A stretch of 64,000 bases of DNA, taken from positions 186,001 to 250,000 of the forward strand of contig NZ_MTSE01000005.1 of assembly GCF_002154225.1 (NCBI RefSeq). Direction: 5' to 3'. Under the pieces are notes generated by a model. The model did no database searches, was not told where the DNA came from, and saw only the letters and a list, made by a program, of their open reading frames with translations. The position numbers and the translations under genes were made by a program. How positions within the stretch are numbered: position 1 is the first letter of the stretch; each line of letters begins with the position of its first letter. The stretch comes from Hymenobacter crusticola (GTDB lineage Bacteria; Bacteroidota; Bacteroidia; Cytophagales; Hymenobacteraceae). Positions 54,992 to 63,277 of the stretch are shown in pieces.

Positions 54992-55798
54992 CTAGCTGCT
55001 AGCGCGCATTGCGTTTAGCATATTGCCATACACACGGTTCAAAGAGTTCAGGTTCGTCGTCAAGCTCGTTACTTCTTGCTTAAACTGGTCAGTTTCTTTA
55101 CCGGCTTCAGTCAGGTTCTCCATGGCCTGGCTTAAAGTACCGTAGAACTTGTTCATAGACTTCAAATGAGTGTTAGCATCTTGAAGTTCCATTTCATATA
55201 CAGCATTCAGCGCGCCCAAATTTTTGGTTACGTTTTGAACCTGCACGTGGTATTCTTTGGCATCAGAAGTAGCATCTGACATAGCCTGCATAGCTTGAGC
55301 AGTATTAGCATATGCCTGGTTAATACGCTCGAGTGACTGAGCAGCTGAGCGTACTTTAGTGGTATACTCGTCGGTAGCGTTAGTAGCTTCACCCAAGCCA
55401 GCTAGCTGTTGCGTGGTTGTGCTCAAACGGTTCAAACCTTGTCCTAACGAAGCAATAGCTTCAGGTGTAACGTTGGCATCTTTCAACATATCGTCTAGCT
55501 TACGAGTTAAGCCAGTGCCGTTGTTAGTAGTAGCCGTCAGTTTGTTGCTATTGGTTGAAGGATCATAGCCTTCGCTGAGTTCTGGATACACTAGCGACCA
55601 GTCTACTTCCTTTGCATTAGGTTGAAAAGCACTTAAAAAGAAGATCAAGGCTTCGGTACCTAGACCTACCATCAACATAACGTCAGCGCCATTCCAGTGT
55701 AGAATCTTAAACAAAGCGCCGATGATTACTACAGCTGCCCCAATACCATAAACTTTGGGCATTACTGAGTCATACATGAAGTTACCTTTTGCTGCCAT
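54992..55798 (-). CDS. gldL: Gliding motility / T9SS motor protein GldL
   Basis: 268 residues. Two N-terminal membrane helices (VYGIGAAVVIIGALFKILHW and MLMVGLGTEALIFFLSAF) contain Glu49, the residue equivalent to the proton-pathway glutamate of Flavobacterium GldL. The rest is a long coiled-coil cytoplasmic domain. GldL and GldM form the proton-driven motor of the T9SS. Confidence 0.94.
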   Translation of the reverse strand: MAAKGNFMYDSVMPKVYGIGAAVVIIGALFKILHWNGADVMLMVGLGTEALIFFLSAFQPNAKEVDWSLVYPELSEGYDPSTNSNKLTATTNNGTGLTRKLDDMLKDANVTPEAIASLGQGLNRLSTTTQQLAGLGEATNATDEYTTKVRSAAQSLERINQAYANTAQAMQAMSDATSDAKEYHVQVQNVTKNLGALNAVYEMELQDANTHLKSMNKFYGTLSQAMENLTEAGKETDQFKQEVTSLTTNLNSLNRVYGNMLNAMRASS

Positions 55799-55867
55799 TT
55801 TACTTAAAGAGAGGAAAGTGAAAGTGATTATAAAAGAGTTAAAAATTGAAAGTGTTGTAAAGTCTGT

Positions 55868-56887
55868 TTAGTTCAACTTACTATTTGTGCCCATACCAAT
55901 TTGAATCATAGACGTACGGAAGCCTATATAAGAGCGTGCAGAGTCTTGGTATTCGAAACTACGAGTTCCTGTTTCAAGGAAATAAGCTATGTCTTTCCAA
56001 GAACCGCCACGCACTACTTTGCGAGGTTCATTATCATCAGGATTAGTAGGATTCATATCCCATACAACTGGTACTGAAGCTTCCATGAAGGCATCATCGC
56101 ACCACTCTGCTACGTTACCGGACATATCATACAATCCGAAGTCGTTCGGAAAAAAAGCACCTACTGGAGACGTATATGCATACCCATCCGAAGCATAATC
56201 TCCACGACCTGGTTTGAAGTTCGCTAGCATACACCCTTTAGAGTTGCGTAGATAAGGCCCACCCCAAGGATAAGTAGCTAGGTCGCGGCCACCGCGTGCA
56301 GCATACTCCCATTCAGCTTCAGAAGGCAGACGAAAGTTTGGCGTTGGCGCAAGCCCCGCTTCTGCGTTAGCAGCATTTTTATTTTTAGTACGCCAATTGC
56401 AGAAGTATTTGGCGGCAAACCAGTCAACACCTACTACCGGATAATCGTCGAAAGCAGGATGAGTATAGTAATACTCCATCAATGGGTCACCCATGTGATA
56501 AGTGAAGTCACGTACCCAAACTGTTGTGTCTGGATAAAGCTCCGTCATCACATATTCTTCGCCTAATACATCGATAGAGTCTTGGCGAATTGCATTCATG
56601 AATTGCCGATACTCGTTATTTGTAATTTCAGTCTCATCCATGTAGAAGCCGGCGATTGTTACCTGCTTGTTCATGTTAACCATAGAGGCTGAAATATCCT
56701 GGTCAGTTTGCCCCATGTGAAATGTTCCACCTGGACAAGGCACCATCCCAAAAGGAACTTCTTGGGGATTAAACTCTGGCCGATCCTCCGCCCCGACTAG
56801 GTCCCCCTGAGGTCCTTTGCCAAAACCACAGCCTCCCAATATCAATGCCGAAAGGGCTACGAGAGGCAATCCGAGAAACTTGTTCAT
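55868..56887 (-). CDS. gldK: Gliding motility / T9SS lipoprotein GldK
   Basis: 339 residues. The lipoprotein signal ends LILGGCGFG. A formylglycine-generating-enzyme-like (SUMF1) domain follows, seen in CPGGTFHMG, FYMDETEITNNEY, RLPSEAEWEYAARGG and DMSGNVAEWCDD, ending VVRGGSWKD. In GldK this fold is structural. It is first in the gldKLMN operon, which has a candidate promoter upstream. Confidence 0.95.
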   Translation of the reverse strand: MNKFLGLPLVALSALILGGCGFGKGPQGDLVGAEDRPEFNPQEVPFGMVPCPGGTFHMGQTDQDISASMVNMNKQVTIAGFYMDETEITNNEYRQFMNAIRQDSIDVLGEEYVMTELYPDTTVWVRDFTYHMGDPLMEYYYTHPAFDDYPVVGVDWFAAKYFCNWRTKNKNAANAEAGLAPTPNFRLPSEAEWEYAARGGRDLATYPWGGPYLRNSKGCMLANFKPGRGDYASDGYAYTSPVGAFFPNDFGLYDMSGNVAEWCDDAFMEASVPVVWDMNPTNPDDNEPRKVVRGGSWKDIAYFLETGTRSFEYQDSARSYIGFRTSMIQIGMGTNSKLN

Positions 56888-56920
56888 ATTAAGAAAAAAA
56901 GTCTGTTAGGCGGCAATATT

Positions 56921-56950
56921 CAAAGATTACAATTTCGCTGAGTCAGCAAA
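56921..56950 (-). promoter_or_regulatory. Candidate gldKLMN promoter
   Basis: On the minus strand TTTG (56947-56950), an 18-base spacer and AATCTTTG (56921-56928) differ from TTTG...TAnnTTTG at one base. The spacer contains GCTGACTCAGC, an 11-base palindrome. The leader to the gldK ATG at 56887 would be about 27 bases. Confidence 0.45.
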
Positions 56951-57123
56951 TTTAATGGTTCCTCAACTTGCACACAAATGAGTTGCCAAAACTAGACGAT
57001 ACACTTACGTGCACGACTAAGAATCTACTAAACGATGTTGGGCAGCTCGTTAGTACTTAAAAAGCACTTTATTAGTTGCTTGAAAACCTCAAGGCAATAA
57101 GCAGGCCATTATTAGTTACAGTA

Positions 57124-58113
57124 TTAAAAACTGTAGCGCGGCGTACGAATTGCGGGTCGTGTGGCCATTCCAGGCTTAGGAAGGCGATAAGAAAGCATTA
57201 CTTCATATGAGCTCAAAGCACGAGCATCTTGATTAAATGCAATAAAGTCGTAAGCTAATCCCAACCTAAATGCATTGTCCTTTGCGAAGCTTAATCCCGC
57301 CAACCCTGTGATTGATTCGTCATAGCGATATGCTAAACCGCCCCAAAAACGATCATTAAATGTTGCACGTACTCCGCCCTCATAGGAGTTGTTCTTGAAC
57401 GTAAATTTTCCATCATCCCCAAATTTGCCAGGCATCACCATTTTCACCAACACAGTTGGAGTGATTACAACGGAAGAAGTTGCTTCGATATTGTAACCAG
57501 CAGTAAAGTAAGCATGGTTCTCATTGAGGATGGAAGCAGACGAAGTATTCAGGACGCTGTTGAAGCTATAACCCGTACGAAGCAAATTATTTACACTTAG
57601 CCCCGCATAAAGCTTATCCGACTCATACCACACGCCTGCTCCAGCATCGAATTTGTGATCTGATCCTTGCTGTGGAACGTTAGGATCGCCTTCTTCATTC
57701 GGACGGTAAGACCCTTGAGATATGTAGTTGAATATACCCTGTACTCCAATGCCTAGCTTTCCTTCTCCTACTTTGATATGCTTAGAGTAAGAGAGTTGTG
57801 TATTTGTAGTACTCCACTGCGCTATCTTATCTCGATAAGCAACCACCCCTATTCCCCCACCAAGAACTTGCACCGGTAATGAGGCGCTAAGCATAAATGT
57901 TAAAGGAGAACCACCATCATCAAAAGAAGCATTATAGCCAACATATTGGTCACGACCAATAGTAGTAATCTCTCCCTGCCCCTTTATGCCAGCATACGCT
58001 GGGTTCAAGTACATGCCATTGAATCCATAATGGCTGAACTGAGGCTGCTGCTGCGCTAACGCGGTGCCGGTAACTGCCGACAGCAGGAGAGTGGCAATTA
58101 AAGTTCCCTTCAT
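57124..58113 (-). CDS. PorP/SprF-family T9SS membrane protein
   Basis: 329 residues from MKGTLIATLLLSAVTGTALA at 58113 (open to 58179), a clear signal peptide. The PorP/SprF start QPQFSHYGFNGMYLNPAYAG is textbook, and the rest is an outer-membrane barrel with strands such as LGIGVQGIFNYISQG. Such proteins bind PorE-like anchors and help secrete specific substrates. It lies 236 bases upstream of gldK on the same strand. Confidence 0.93.
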   Translation of the reverse strand: MKGTLIATLLLSAVTGTALAQQQPQFSHYGFNGMYLNPAYAGIKGQGEITTIGRDQYVGYNASFDDGGSPLTFMLSASLPVQVLGGGIGVVAYRDKIAQWSTTNTQLSYSKHIKVGEGKLGIGVQGIFNYISQGSYRPNEEGDPNVPQQGSDHKFDAGAGVWYESDKLYAGLSVNNLLRTGYSFNSVLNTSSASILNENHAYFTAGYNIEATSSVVITPTVLVKMVMPGKFGDDGKFTFKNNSYEGGVRATFNDRFWGGLAYRYDESITGLAGLSFAKDNAFRLGLAYDFIAFNQDARALSSYEVMLSYRLPKPGMATRPAIRTPRYSF

Positions 58114-58245
58114 GGAAGCAACGGTGTTGGCTGAGAGTAAGAATAATAAACTGAGAGAGCTTGTTGATTTATACAACAAGCCCTACTACTAAGTTAGACT
58201 AAATAACGAAGGGAAATCGTTATTATTTGCTTCCATTTATGCTAG

Positions 58246-59076
58246 TTAGGCATTTTGTTTGCCGCTCTTATTCTTCTCTTTCCCTGCATCCGCTCCGTAA
58301 TGTAGCCGTATGTACGCTTCTATAGCACCAGTCATAGACGGCGCGTTCGGTTGAGGCGCTTCGATGTCCAGTTCTAAGCCCGCATCTAGAACTGCCTTCG
58401 CCGTAGTAGGTCCAAAAGCAGCAATGCGAGTGCCGTCTTGCTCAAAGTCAGGAAAGTTGACGAATAACGAACTTATCCCTGATGGACTGAAGAAAGCGAT
58501 GCAATCGTACTTCACGTCGGACAAATCAGATAAGTCACTAGCTACTGTACGGTAAATTACAGCTTCAGTAAACTTGAAGTTATTTGCCCGCATAAATTCA
58601 GGAATATCATCTTTGCGGATGTCAGAGCAAGGGTACAAGAACTTTTCACTCTTGTGCTTTTTGATAACATCAAATAAGTCAGCTGCAGTACGTTGGCCTA
58701 CAAACAACTTGCGCTTACGTAATACGATATACTTTTGCAAATAGTTAGCAGTCTGCTCAGAAATGCAGAAATACTTCATTTCTGCGGGCATTTCTAACTT
58801 AGCTTCCTGACAAATACGGAAGAAGTGATCTACAGCATTTCGGCTAGTGAAAATAATAGCTGTATGCTCAGCAATGTTTATCTTCTCTTTCCGGAAATCT
58901 TTGTAAGAAACCGGTTCCACCTGGATGAACTCGCGAAAATCAACTTTGATACCGTACTTCTCAGCAATAGCAAAGTAAGGAGATACGTCGTTCGTCGGCT
59001 TAGGCTGGGTGACCAGAATGCTGGAGATGCGCTTGGCGTGCCGGCCTGTCCCCGGTTTGTCTGTGCTCTCGGCCAT
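58246..59076 (-). CDS. hemD: Uroporphyrinogen-III synthase-like protein
   Basis: 276 residues from MAESTDKPGTGRHAKRI at 59076 (open to 59214). The HemD two-domain pattern is seen in ILVTQPKP, IIFTSRNAVDHFF, VGQRTAADLF, YDCIAFFSPSGISSLF and IAAFGPTTAKAVLDAG. It closes the linear tetrapyrrole to make uroporphyrinogen III for heme. A lysine-rich tail (KEKNKSGKQNA) is added. It lies between the DUF4271-like gene and the PorP/SprF-like gene. Confidence 0.85.
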   Translation of the reverse strand: MAESTDKPGTGRHAKRISSILVTQPKPTNDVSPYFAIAEKYGIKVDFREFIQVEPVSYKDFRKEKINIAEHTAIIFTSRNAVDHFFRICQEAKLEMPAEMKYFCISEQTANYLQKYIVLRKRKLFVGQRTAADLFDVIKKHKSEKFLYPCSDIRKDDIPEFMRANNFKFTEAVIYRTVASDLSDLSDVKYDCIAFFSPSGISSLFVNFPDFEQDGTRIAAFGPTTAKAVLDAGLELDIEAPQPNAPSMTGAIEAYIRLHYGADAGKEKNKSGKQNA

Positions 59077-59153
59077 AAGGTAAAAGGAATGGGTAAGTCT
59101 AAAGCAAATAAGTGACTTAAAAACACTAGCCAAATGCTCAGTGTCGCAGGATG

Positions 59154-60338
59154 CTAATAAGTGAACACAATCAACTTCAAAAGCACCAAAAGGGGGATGA
59201 CTTCTGTGGCGCAAAGGTACGAAAACAAATGCAGATTCAGCAGGGACACGCGCCGGCTTAACGTGCGTGCAATGCGAACCACTGTACCAACCAACATCAA
59301 GGAAACGACCCCATTAGACGCCCACAACACTGCTTCTGGCAAGGTTTGATTTAAACTTAGATACAAGACCATTACTACGGGGAGAAACAATCCCATAAAC
59401 AGAAAAGTACGGACGAATTCCCGATACTGCATCATCACTAGCTCTGTCACATCGAAGATATAACCCATCAGTTCCAGAAACAGATACTTACCTAGCACAA
59501 ATCCTGCTATCAGTCCCGTGTATAGGAGCACGCGTACCATAATAGCTGATTCAGGCACATCAAATAAACGACGTAGGATAACGATGGTCTGTATATTGGT
59601 ATGAATAGCAACAAGCAGCAACGCCAATGACAAGGAAAATACGAGTATCAGCAAGATATTCAGCCACGTAGCTGTTGGCTTGGTTAAAAACTCTTGATCT
59701 TTTCCTTTCCCCCACCAATTCTCAAACTGGTAAATACGAGCGAAGCTAGGCTGGTACGTGGCCCGTATTCCGCCGTAAAACAACCCAATGAGGAGTAAGA
59801 AACACAAAAACACGTTTTCACCCTGATGACCATGTGCACGTGTTTGCGCGGCAAAGAGGGTCGCACTAGGTGCCTTACCAACTTTAACTTTAAGCACTAG
59901 ACTACTATTCGCAAAAGAAGAGATATCAGGTGCCGTTTCAGGATGCCATACGCATAGGAGATGTGAGCCAGTAGCCATACCAGGCGGCAACAACTGAGCT
60001 AGGTCAAGTGAGTAAGAGGCTGGCCCAGGCGCCGTAAAGATGAGCCGGTTGTCTAGAAATAAGCTTTGATCCTTACGTGCTGTGAACGTAATAGGAAATG
60101 CTTGCTTTTGCCGAATACTCACCCACTGATAGTAAGCTCGGGCAGGACTATGATACCCAGGTAGGTACAAGATCAACCGGTTTGCAGCTTCATCGTAGAT
60201 GAGCCACTCATCAGAAATGCCTATTTTCGGCGCTGGTGGTAATGGTCGATACTCTGTCGCCTGTCCGGCTACAGTATGCAGCGCCAGCCATATACATAAA
60301 ACTACCTTACTCGCTAGCTGCCCAGTTATATTTCTCAC
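59154..60338 (-). CDS. DUF4271-like membrane protein
   Basis: 394 residues from GTG 60338. A signal peptide (ASKVVLCIWLALHTVAGQA) is followed by a ~150-residue periplasmic region and then about six or seven membrane helices (LCFLLLIGLFYGGIRATY; FLFMGLFLPVVMVLYLSL). The pattern, and its place next to hemD, agree with the Bacteroidota DUF4271 family, function unknown. 78 bases lie before the hemD-like start at 59076. Confidence 0.75.
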   Translation of the reverse strand: MRNITGQLASKVVLCIWLALHTVAGQATEYRPLPPAPKIGISDEWLIYDEAANRLILYLPGYHSPARAYYQWVSIRQKQAFPITFTARKDQSLFLDNRLIFTAPGPASYSLDLAQLLPPGMATGSHLLCVWHPETAPDISSFANSSLVLKVKVGKAPSATLFAAQTRAHGHQGENVFLCFLLLIGLFYGGIRATYQPSFARIYQFENWWGKGKDQEFLTKPTATWLNILLILVFSLSLALLLVAIHTNIQTIVILRRLFDVPESAIMVRVLLYTGLIAGFVLGKYLFLELMGYIFDVTELVMMQYREFVRTFLFMGLFLPVVMVLYLSLNQTLPEAVLWASNGVVSLMLVGTVVRIARTLSRRVSLLNLHLFSYLCATEVIPLLVLLKLIVFTY

Positions 60339-60356
60339 TATTCTTATACTCGCTTC

Positions 60357-61430
60357 TTAAGAAGCTACTCGTTGTTGCGCACTACGGCTACGATACACAC
60401 CTAGGAAGACGCTGAGGAGCACAGAAAAAGCCACCAATGCTCCAATCAGTATCGTATTACCTAGCTCAGCAAAATTGATGACGAATAGAATGACTACCAA
60501 ATTAAGCAAGCTCAACAGCAACACAGTGCTTATTTGTTGAAAGCCCATGGCGAGGATGCGGTGATGGATATGATTTTTGTCGGGTGAAAACGGCGAACGG
60601 CCAGCCAGCATGCGCACCAGAAAAACGCGCACCGTATCAAAAAGGGGCACGAACAAGATTCCAACGGCGACGGAGGGCGCCGAAGAGGCGAAAGGTTGCC
60701 CTACTCTCAGCCCCATTTCAATAAACTGAATAGTAAGAACTGAAACGATGAAGCCACAGACCAATGAGCCGGTATCTCCCATGAAGATGCTAGCACGATG
60801 GAAGTTGTATCGTAAAAAACCCAATATCCCGCCCACAACGCAGACAGAGACATATACATAGTTACTGTAGCTGGTACCTCCGTAACGGTAAAAATAATAG
60901 CCAAACGTGCTAGCAATGATAATAACGATGGTACCTGCTAGACCATCGAGGCCATCAATGAGGTTGATTGCGTTTGTAATACCAACAATTACCAAAAAGG
61001 TAAAGGCGTAACTAATACCAACTGGTAGTTCATGAATACCTAGGATGCCCTGAAAGCTAGTGATACGGATTTCAGGCTGGGCCATAATCATGACGATGCC
61101 TGTGGCTAACAGTTGTCCAACAAATTTTTTAGTGACTGATATCGTCACTAGATCATCTTTCAGTCCAACAAAGAACAGAACAATACAACCCGCCAACAAC
61201 TGCTGAATTCCATTATTCAGGTCGGCGAAAATGGTAAGTGCCGACATGAAGCCAGCAAACACTGCTACTCCGCCTAACCTAGGTGTGAGCGACTCATGCA
61301 CAGTTCGCACATTGGGCGTATCCAGCATGTTTTTGAGATGAGCAATATAGATAATGGAGGGTACCGCAAAGAGCGCTACCCAGAAGGCCCACATAAATGA
61401 TAAACTCAACGAAATACCGAGTGCATTCAT
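60357..61430 (-). CDS. MraY/WecA-family phosphosugar transferase
   Basis: 357 residues from MNALGISLSLSF at 61430 (a GTG at 61454 is possible). About eleven membrane helices carry the family motifs FVGLKDDLV, NAINLIDGLDGLAG, IFMGDTGSLVCGF and DKNHIHHRIL. The last is typical of the WecA/TagO branch, which attaches GlcNAc-1-phosphate to undecaprenyl phosphate to start surface polysaccharide synthesis. It is leftward, 18 bases from the DUF4271-like gene. Confidence 0.9.
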   Translation of the reverse strand: MNALGISLSLSFMWAFWVALFAVPSIIYIAHLKNMLDTPNVRTVHESLTPRLGGVAVFAGFMSALTIFADLNNGIQQLLAGCIVLFFVGLKDDLVTISVTKKFVGQLLATGIVMIMAQPEIRITSFQGILGIHELPVGISYAFTFLVIVGITNAINLIDGLDGLAGTIVIIIASTFGYYFYRYGGTSYSNYVYVSVCVVGGILGFLRYNFHRASIFMGDTGSLVCGFIVSVLTIQFIEMGLRVGQPFASSAPSVAVGILFVPLFDTVRVFLVRMLAGRSPFSPDKNHIHHRILAMGFQQISTVLLLSLLNLVVILFVINFAELGNTILIGALVAFSVLLSVFLGVYRSRSAQQRVAS

Positions 61431-61494
61431 CCCCTGTTCAACGCTTAAAAGCACAAGCTAGCTATTGAAGGCAATAACTAGCTATAGAATCCAT

Positions 61495-61911
61495 TTAACT
61501 GTGCAGCACTCCTGGCCGTCCGAGGAGCGCTATAGAAATCAGGTTAGCCTCAATAATAGAGTCAGGCACGAATATGAACTTCTTATCAAAGATTTGTGCG
61601 CCACGATAGTAGCTTACCCAATACTGATTGTTGAGATGAAATAAGTCAGGATCGATGGGCTCGACGGGCACTGCGCTATGCGGGGCTACCTCTACAAACA
61701 CATGACGTAGCGTTGAGGTACGCACCCGCTCACCATCTTCCTTGGTTCCGTAACCGTTGGAACTGACAATGACGTTCTGCAAGGAGAAATTATTGTGGTT
61801 AAGCAAATACACCTGCCAGCCAGCTTTGCCTTCATCCGTAGCAGCGTTATCGTCGGGCACTACAGCTATCGAAACGCCTTCAACTGGGTCAAATGGAATA
61901 TGCTCTTTCAT
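61495..61911 (-). CDS. Conserved hypothetical protein, coupled to lipB
   Basis: 138 residues, acidic, no membrane segment or signal. Short strands (WQVYLLNHNNFSLQNVIVSS; HVFVEVAPHSAVPVEPIDP) suggest a beta-rich fold. Its ATG overlaps the lipB stop by four bases (ATGA), so it is probably translated with lipB. I do not recognise the family. Confidence 0.65.
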   Translation of the reverse strand: MKEHIPFDPVEGVSIAVVPDDNAATDEGKAGWQVYLLNHNNFSLQNVIVSSNGYGTKEDGERVRTSTLRHVFVEVAPHSAVPVEPIDPDLFHLNNQYWVSYYRGAQIFDKKFIFVPDSIIEANLISIALLGRPGVLHS

Positions 61912-62723
61912 TCTTCCTCAAACGTAAGTTCAGCGGCTAACATTTCGGCCAGATGCACTAGCAGTCGGTCTTCGACTTCGGTGAGCGACACAGCCCGACC
62001 TAGCTCCTGCTGCAAAGAAGTAACAGCCTTATCGCTGATACCACACGGCACAATATGACCAAAGTAAGACAAATCGGTATTGACGTTGAGCGCGAAGCCG
62101 TGCATAGTAACCCAGCGGCTGCACTTAACACCCAGGGCACAAATCTTACGCGGATTACTTGCTCCTTCTTCGAAATCTAACCACACACCCGTAAGACCCG
62201 GAATGCGCCCGGCTCGTAGGTCGTACTCTAATAAGGTATGGATTACAGCTTCTTCTAGTACGCGCAGATACCGGTGGATATCGGTAAAGAAGTTATCAAG
62301 ATCTAAAATGGGGTATCCCACCAACTGACCTGGTCCGTGGTACGTTATATCCCCTCCCCGATTGATGCGGTGAAAAGTAGCTTGGTGTTCAACTAAAGCG
62401 GCCGCATCGAGCAATAGATGCTCAGGCTTACCACTTTTTCCCAGCGTATAAACGTGCGGATGCTGACAAAGCAAAAGGTGATTAGGCGTTGCTGCTACGG
62501 GCGTACCAGCCTCAATTGCTTCGCGGTTTTGGGCTTTAATGGCGAGCGTTGCTGCTAGTAGTTCTTCTTGATAAGCCCAAGCAGTTTCGTAATCTACGAG
62601 ACCTAGCCGTTGTACTGCTATTCGGTGGTTCTGACTTTCCTTCGCTGAAATTGGCGCTAGTGGAGCCGCAACAGAAGTTGCGGCAACAGGTACACTGCAC
62701 TGACTATATAGGGAATCCATCAA
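61908..62723 (-). CDS. lipB: Lipoyl(octanoyl) transferase
   Basis: 271 residues; a start one codon later (62720) is possible. The LipB core shows YTLGKSGKPEHLL, INRGGDITYHGPGQLVGYPI, the catalytic Lys in ICALGVKCSRWVTMHGFALN, and the catalytic Cys in HIVPCGI. The N-terminal ~30 residues before NHRIAVQRLG are low complexity. It transfers octanoate from ACP to lipoyl domains. Confidence 0.95.
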   Translation of the reverse strand: MMDSLYSQCSVPVAATSVAAPLAPISAKESQNHRIAVQRLGLVDYETAWAYQEELLAATLAIKAQNREAIEAGTPVAATPNHLLLCQHPHVYTLGKSGKPEHLLLDAAALVEHQATFHRINRGGDITYHGPGQLVGYPILDLDNFFTDIHRYLRVLEEAVIHTLLEYDLRAGRIPGLTGVWLDFEEGASNPRKICALGVKCSRWVTMHGFALNVNTDLSYFGHIVPCGISDKAVTSLQQELGRAVSLTEVEDRLLVHLAEMLAAELTFEEE

Positions 62724-62829
62724 TAAACAGCTCTAGTGGTGGGATATGTGATGCAGAACAGTTGTGCACCATAGCAACTGTTTTAGCATTTAGGTTCCAG
62801 CGGGCCAGTATCTGCTGCCAGTGCCATGG

Positions 62830-62859
62830 CAAAGGTACGTAGATTCACTCCAAAGCCAA
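62830..62859 (-). promoter_or_regulatory. Promoter of lipB
   Basis: On the minus strand TTG (62857-62859), a 19-base spacer and TACCTTTG (62830-62837) fit the Bacteroidota consensus exactly. The leader to the lipB start is about 100 bases. Confidence 0.65.
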
Positions 62860-62890
62860 TTGTACCACCTCTCGCAACTGCCTCTACCCT

Positions 62891-63250
62891 ATGTCCTACG
62901 CTGCTCATCAACTTGGTCACGCGGGCGAAACCGCTGCTACTGATTACTTCCTTGCGCACGGATTTACGGTAGACTATCAAAACTACCGCTACCAGCGTGC
63001 CGAAGTAGATCTTATCGTACGGTGTGGTACCGAATTACTGATTTTTGTTGAAGTAAAAACGCGTTCTTCTTCTCAGTTCGGCTACCCGGAGACTTTTGTG
63101 ACTGAGCGAAAGCGCCAGCTCTTTCGCTTGGCCGCCGACCAATACCAAGAGGAAGTCAACTGGCAAGGCGACATTCGCTTCGATATTCTAGCCCTTACCC
63201 CAACTAATAATGGCTTTCAAATTGAACACTTTGAGGATGCTTTCTACTGA
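62891..63250 (+). CDS. YraN/UPF0102-family nuclease-like protein
   Basis: 119 residues. The family pattern is clear: HQLGHAGETAATDYF, then NYRYQRAEVDLIV and ELLIFVEVKTRSSSQFGYPE, with PD-(D/E)xK-type residues Asp (EVDLI), Glu and Lys (EVK). It may act on Holliday-junction-like DNA; no definite function is established. It is divergent from lipB. Confidence 0.9.
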   Translation: MSYAAHQLGHAGETAATDYFLAHGFTVDYQNYRYQRAEVDLIVRCGTELLIFVEVKTRSSSQFGYPETFVTERKRQLFRLAADQYQEEVNWQGDIRFDILALTPTNNGFQIEHFEDAFY

Positions 63251-63277
63251 TTAACTACTAACTTTTCCCTAGTTGCC

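Noticed and set aside
58159-58181. GCTTGTTG/CAACAAGC hairpin in the leader of the PorP/SprF-like gene
   Set aside because: Stem of only 8 bp with no T run or known riboswitch pattern; too weak to name.
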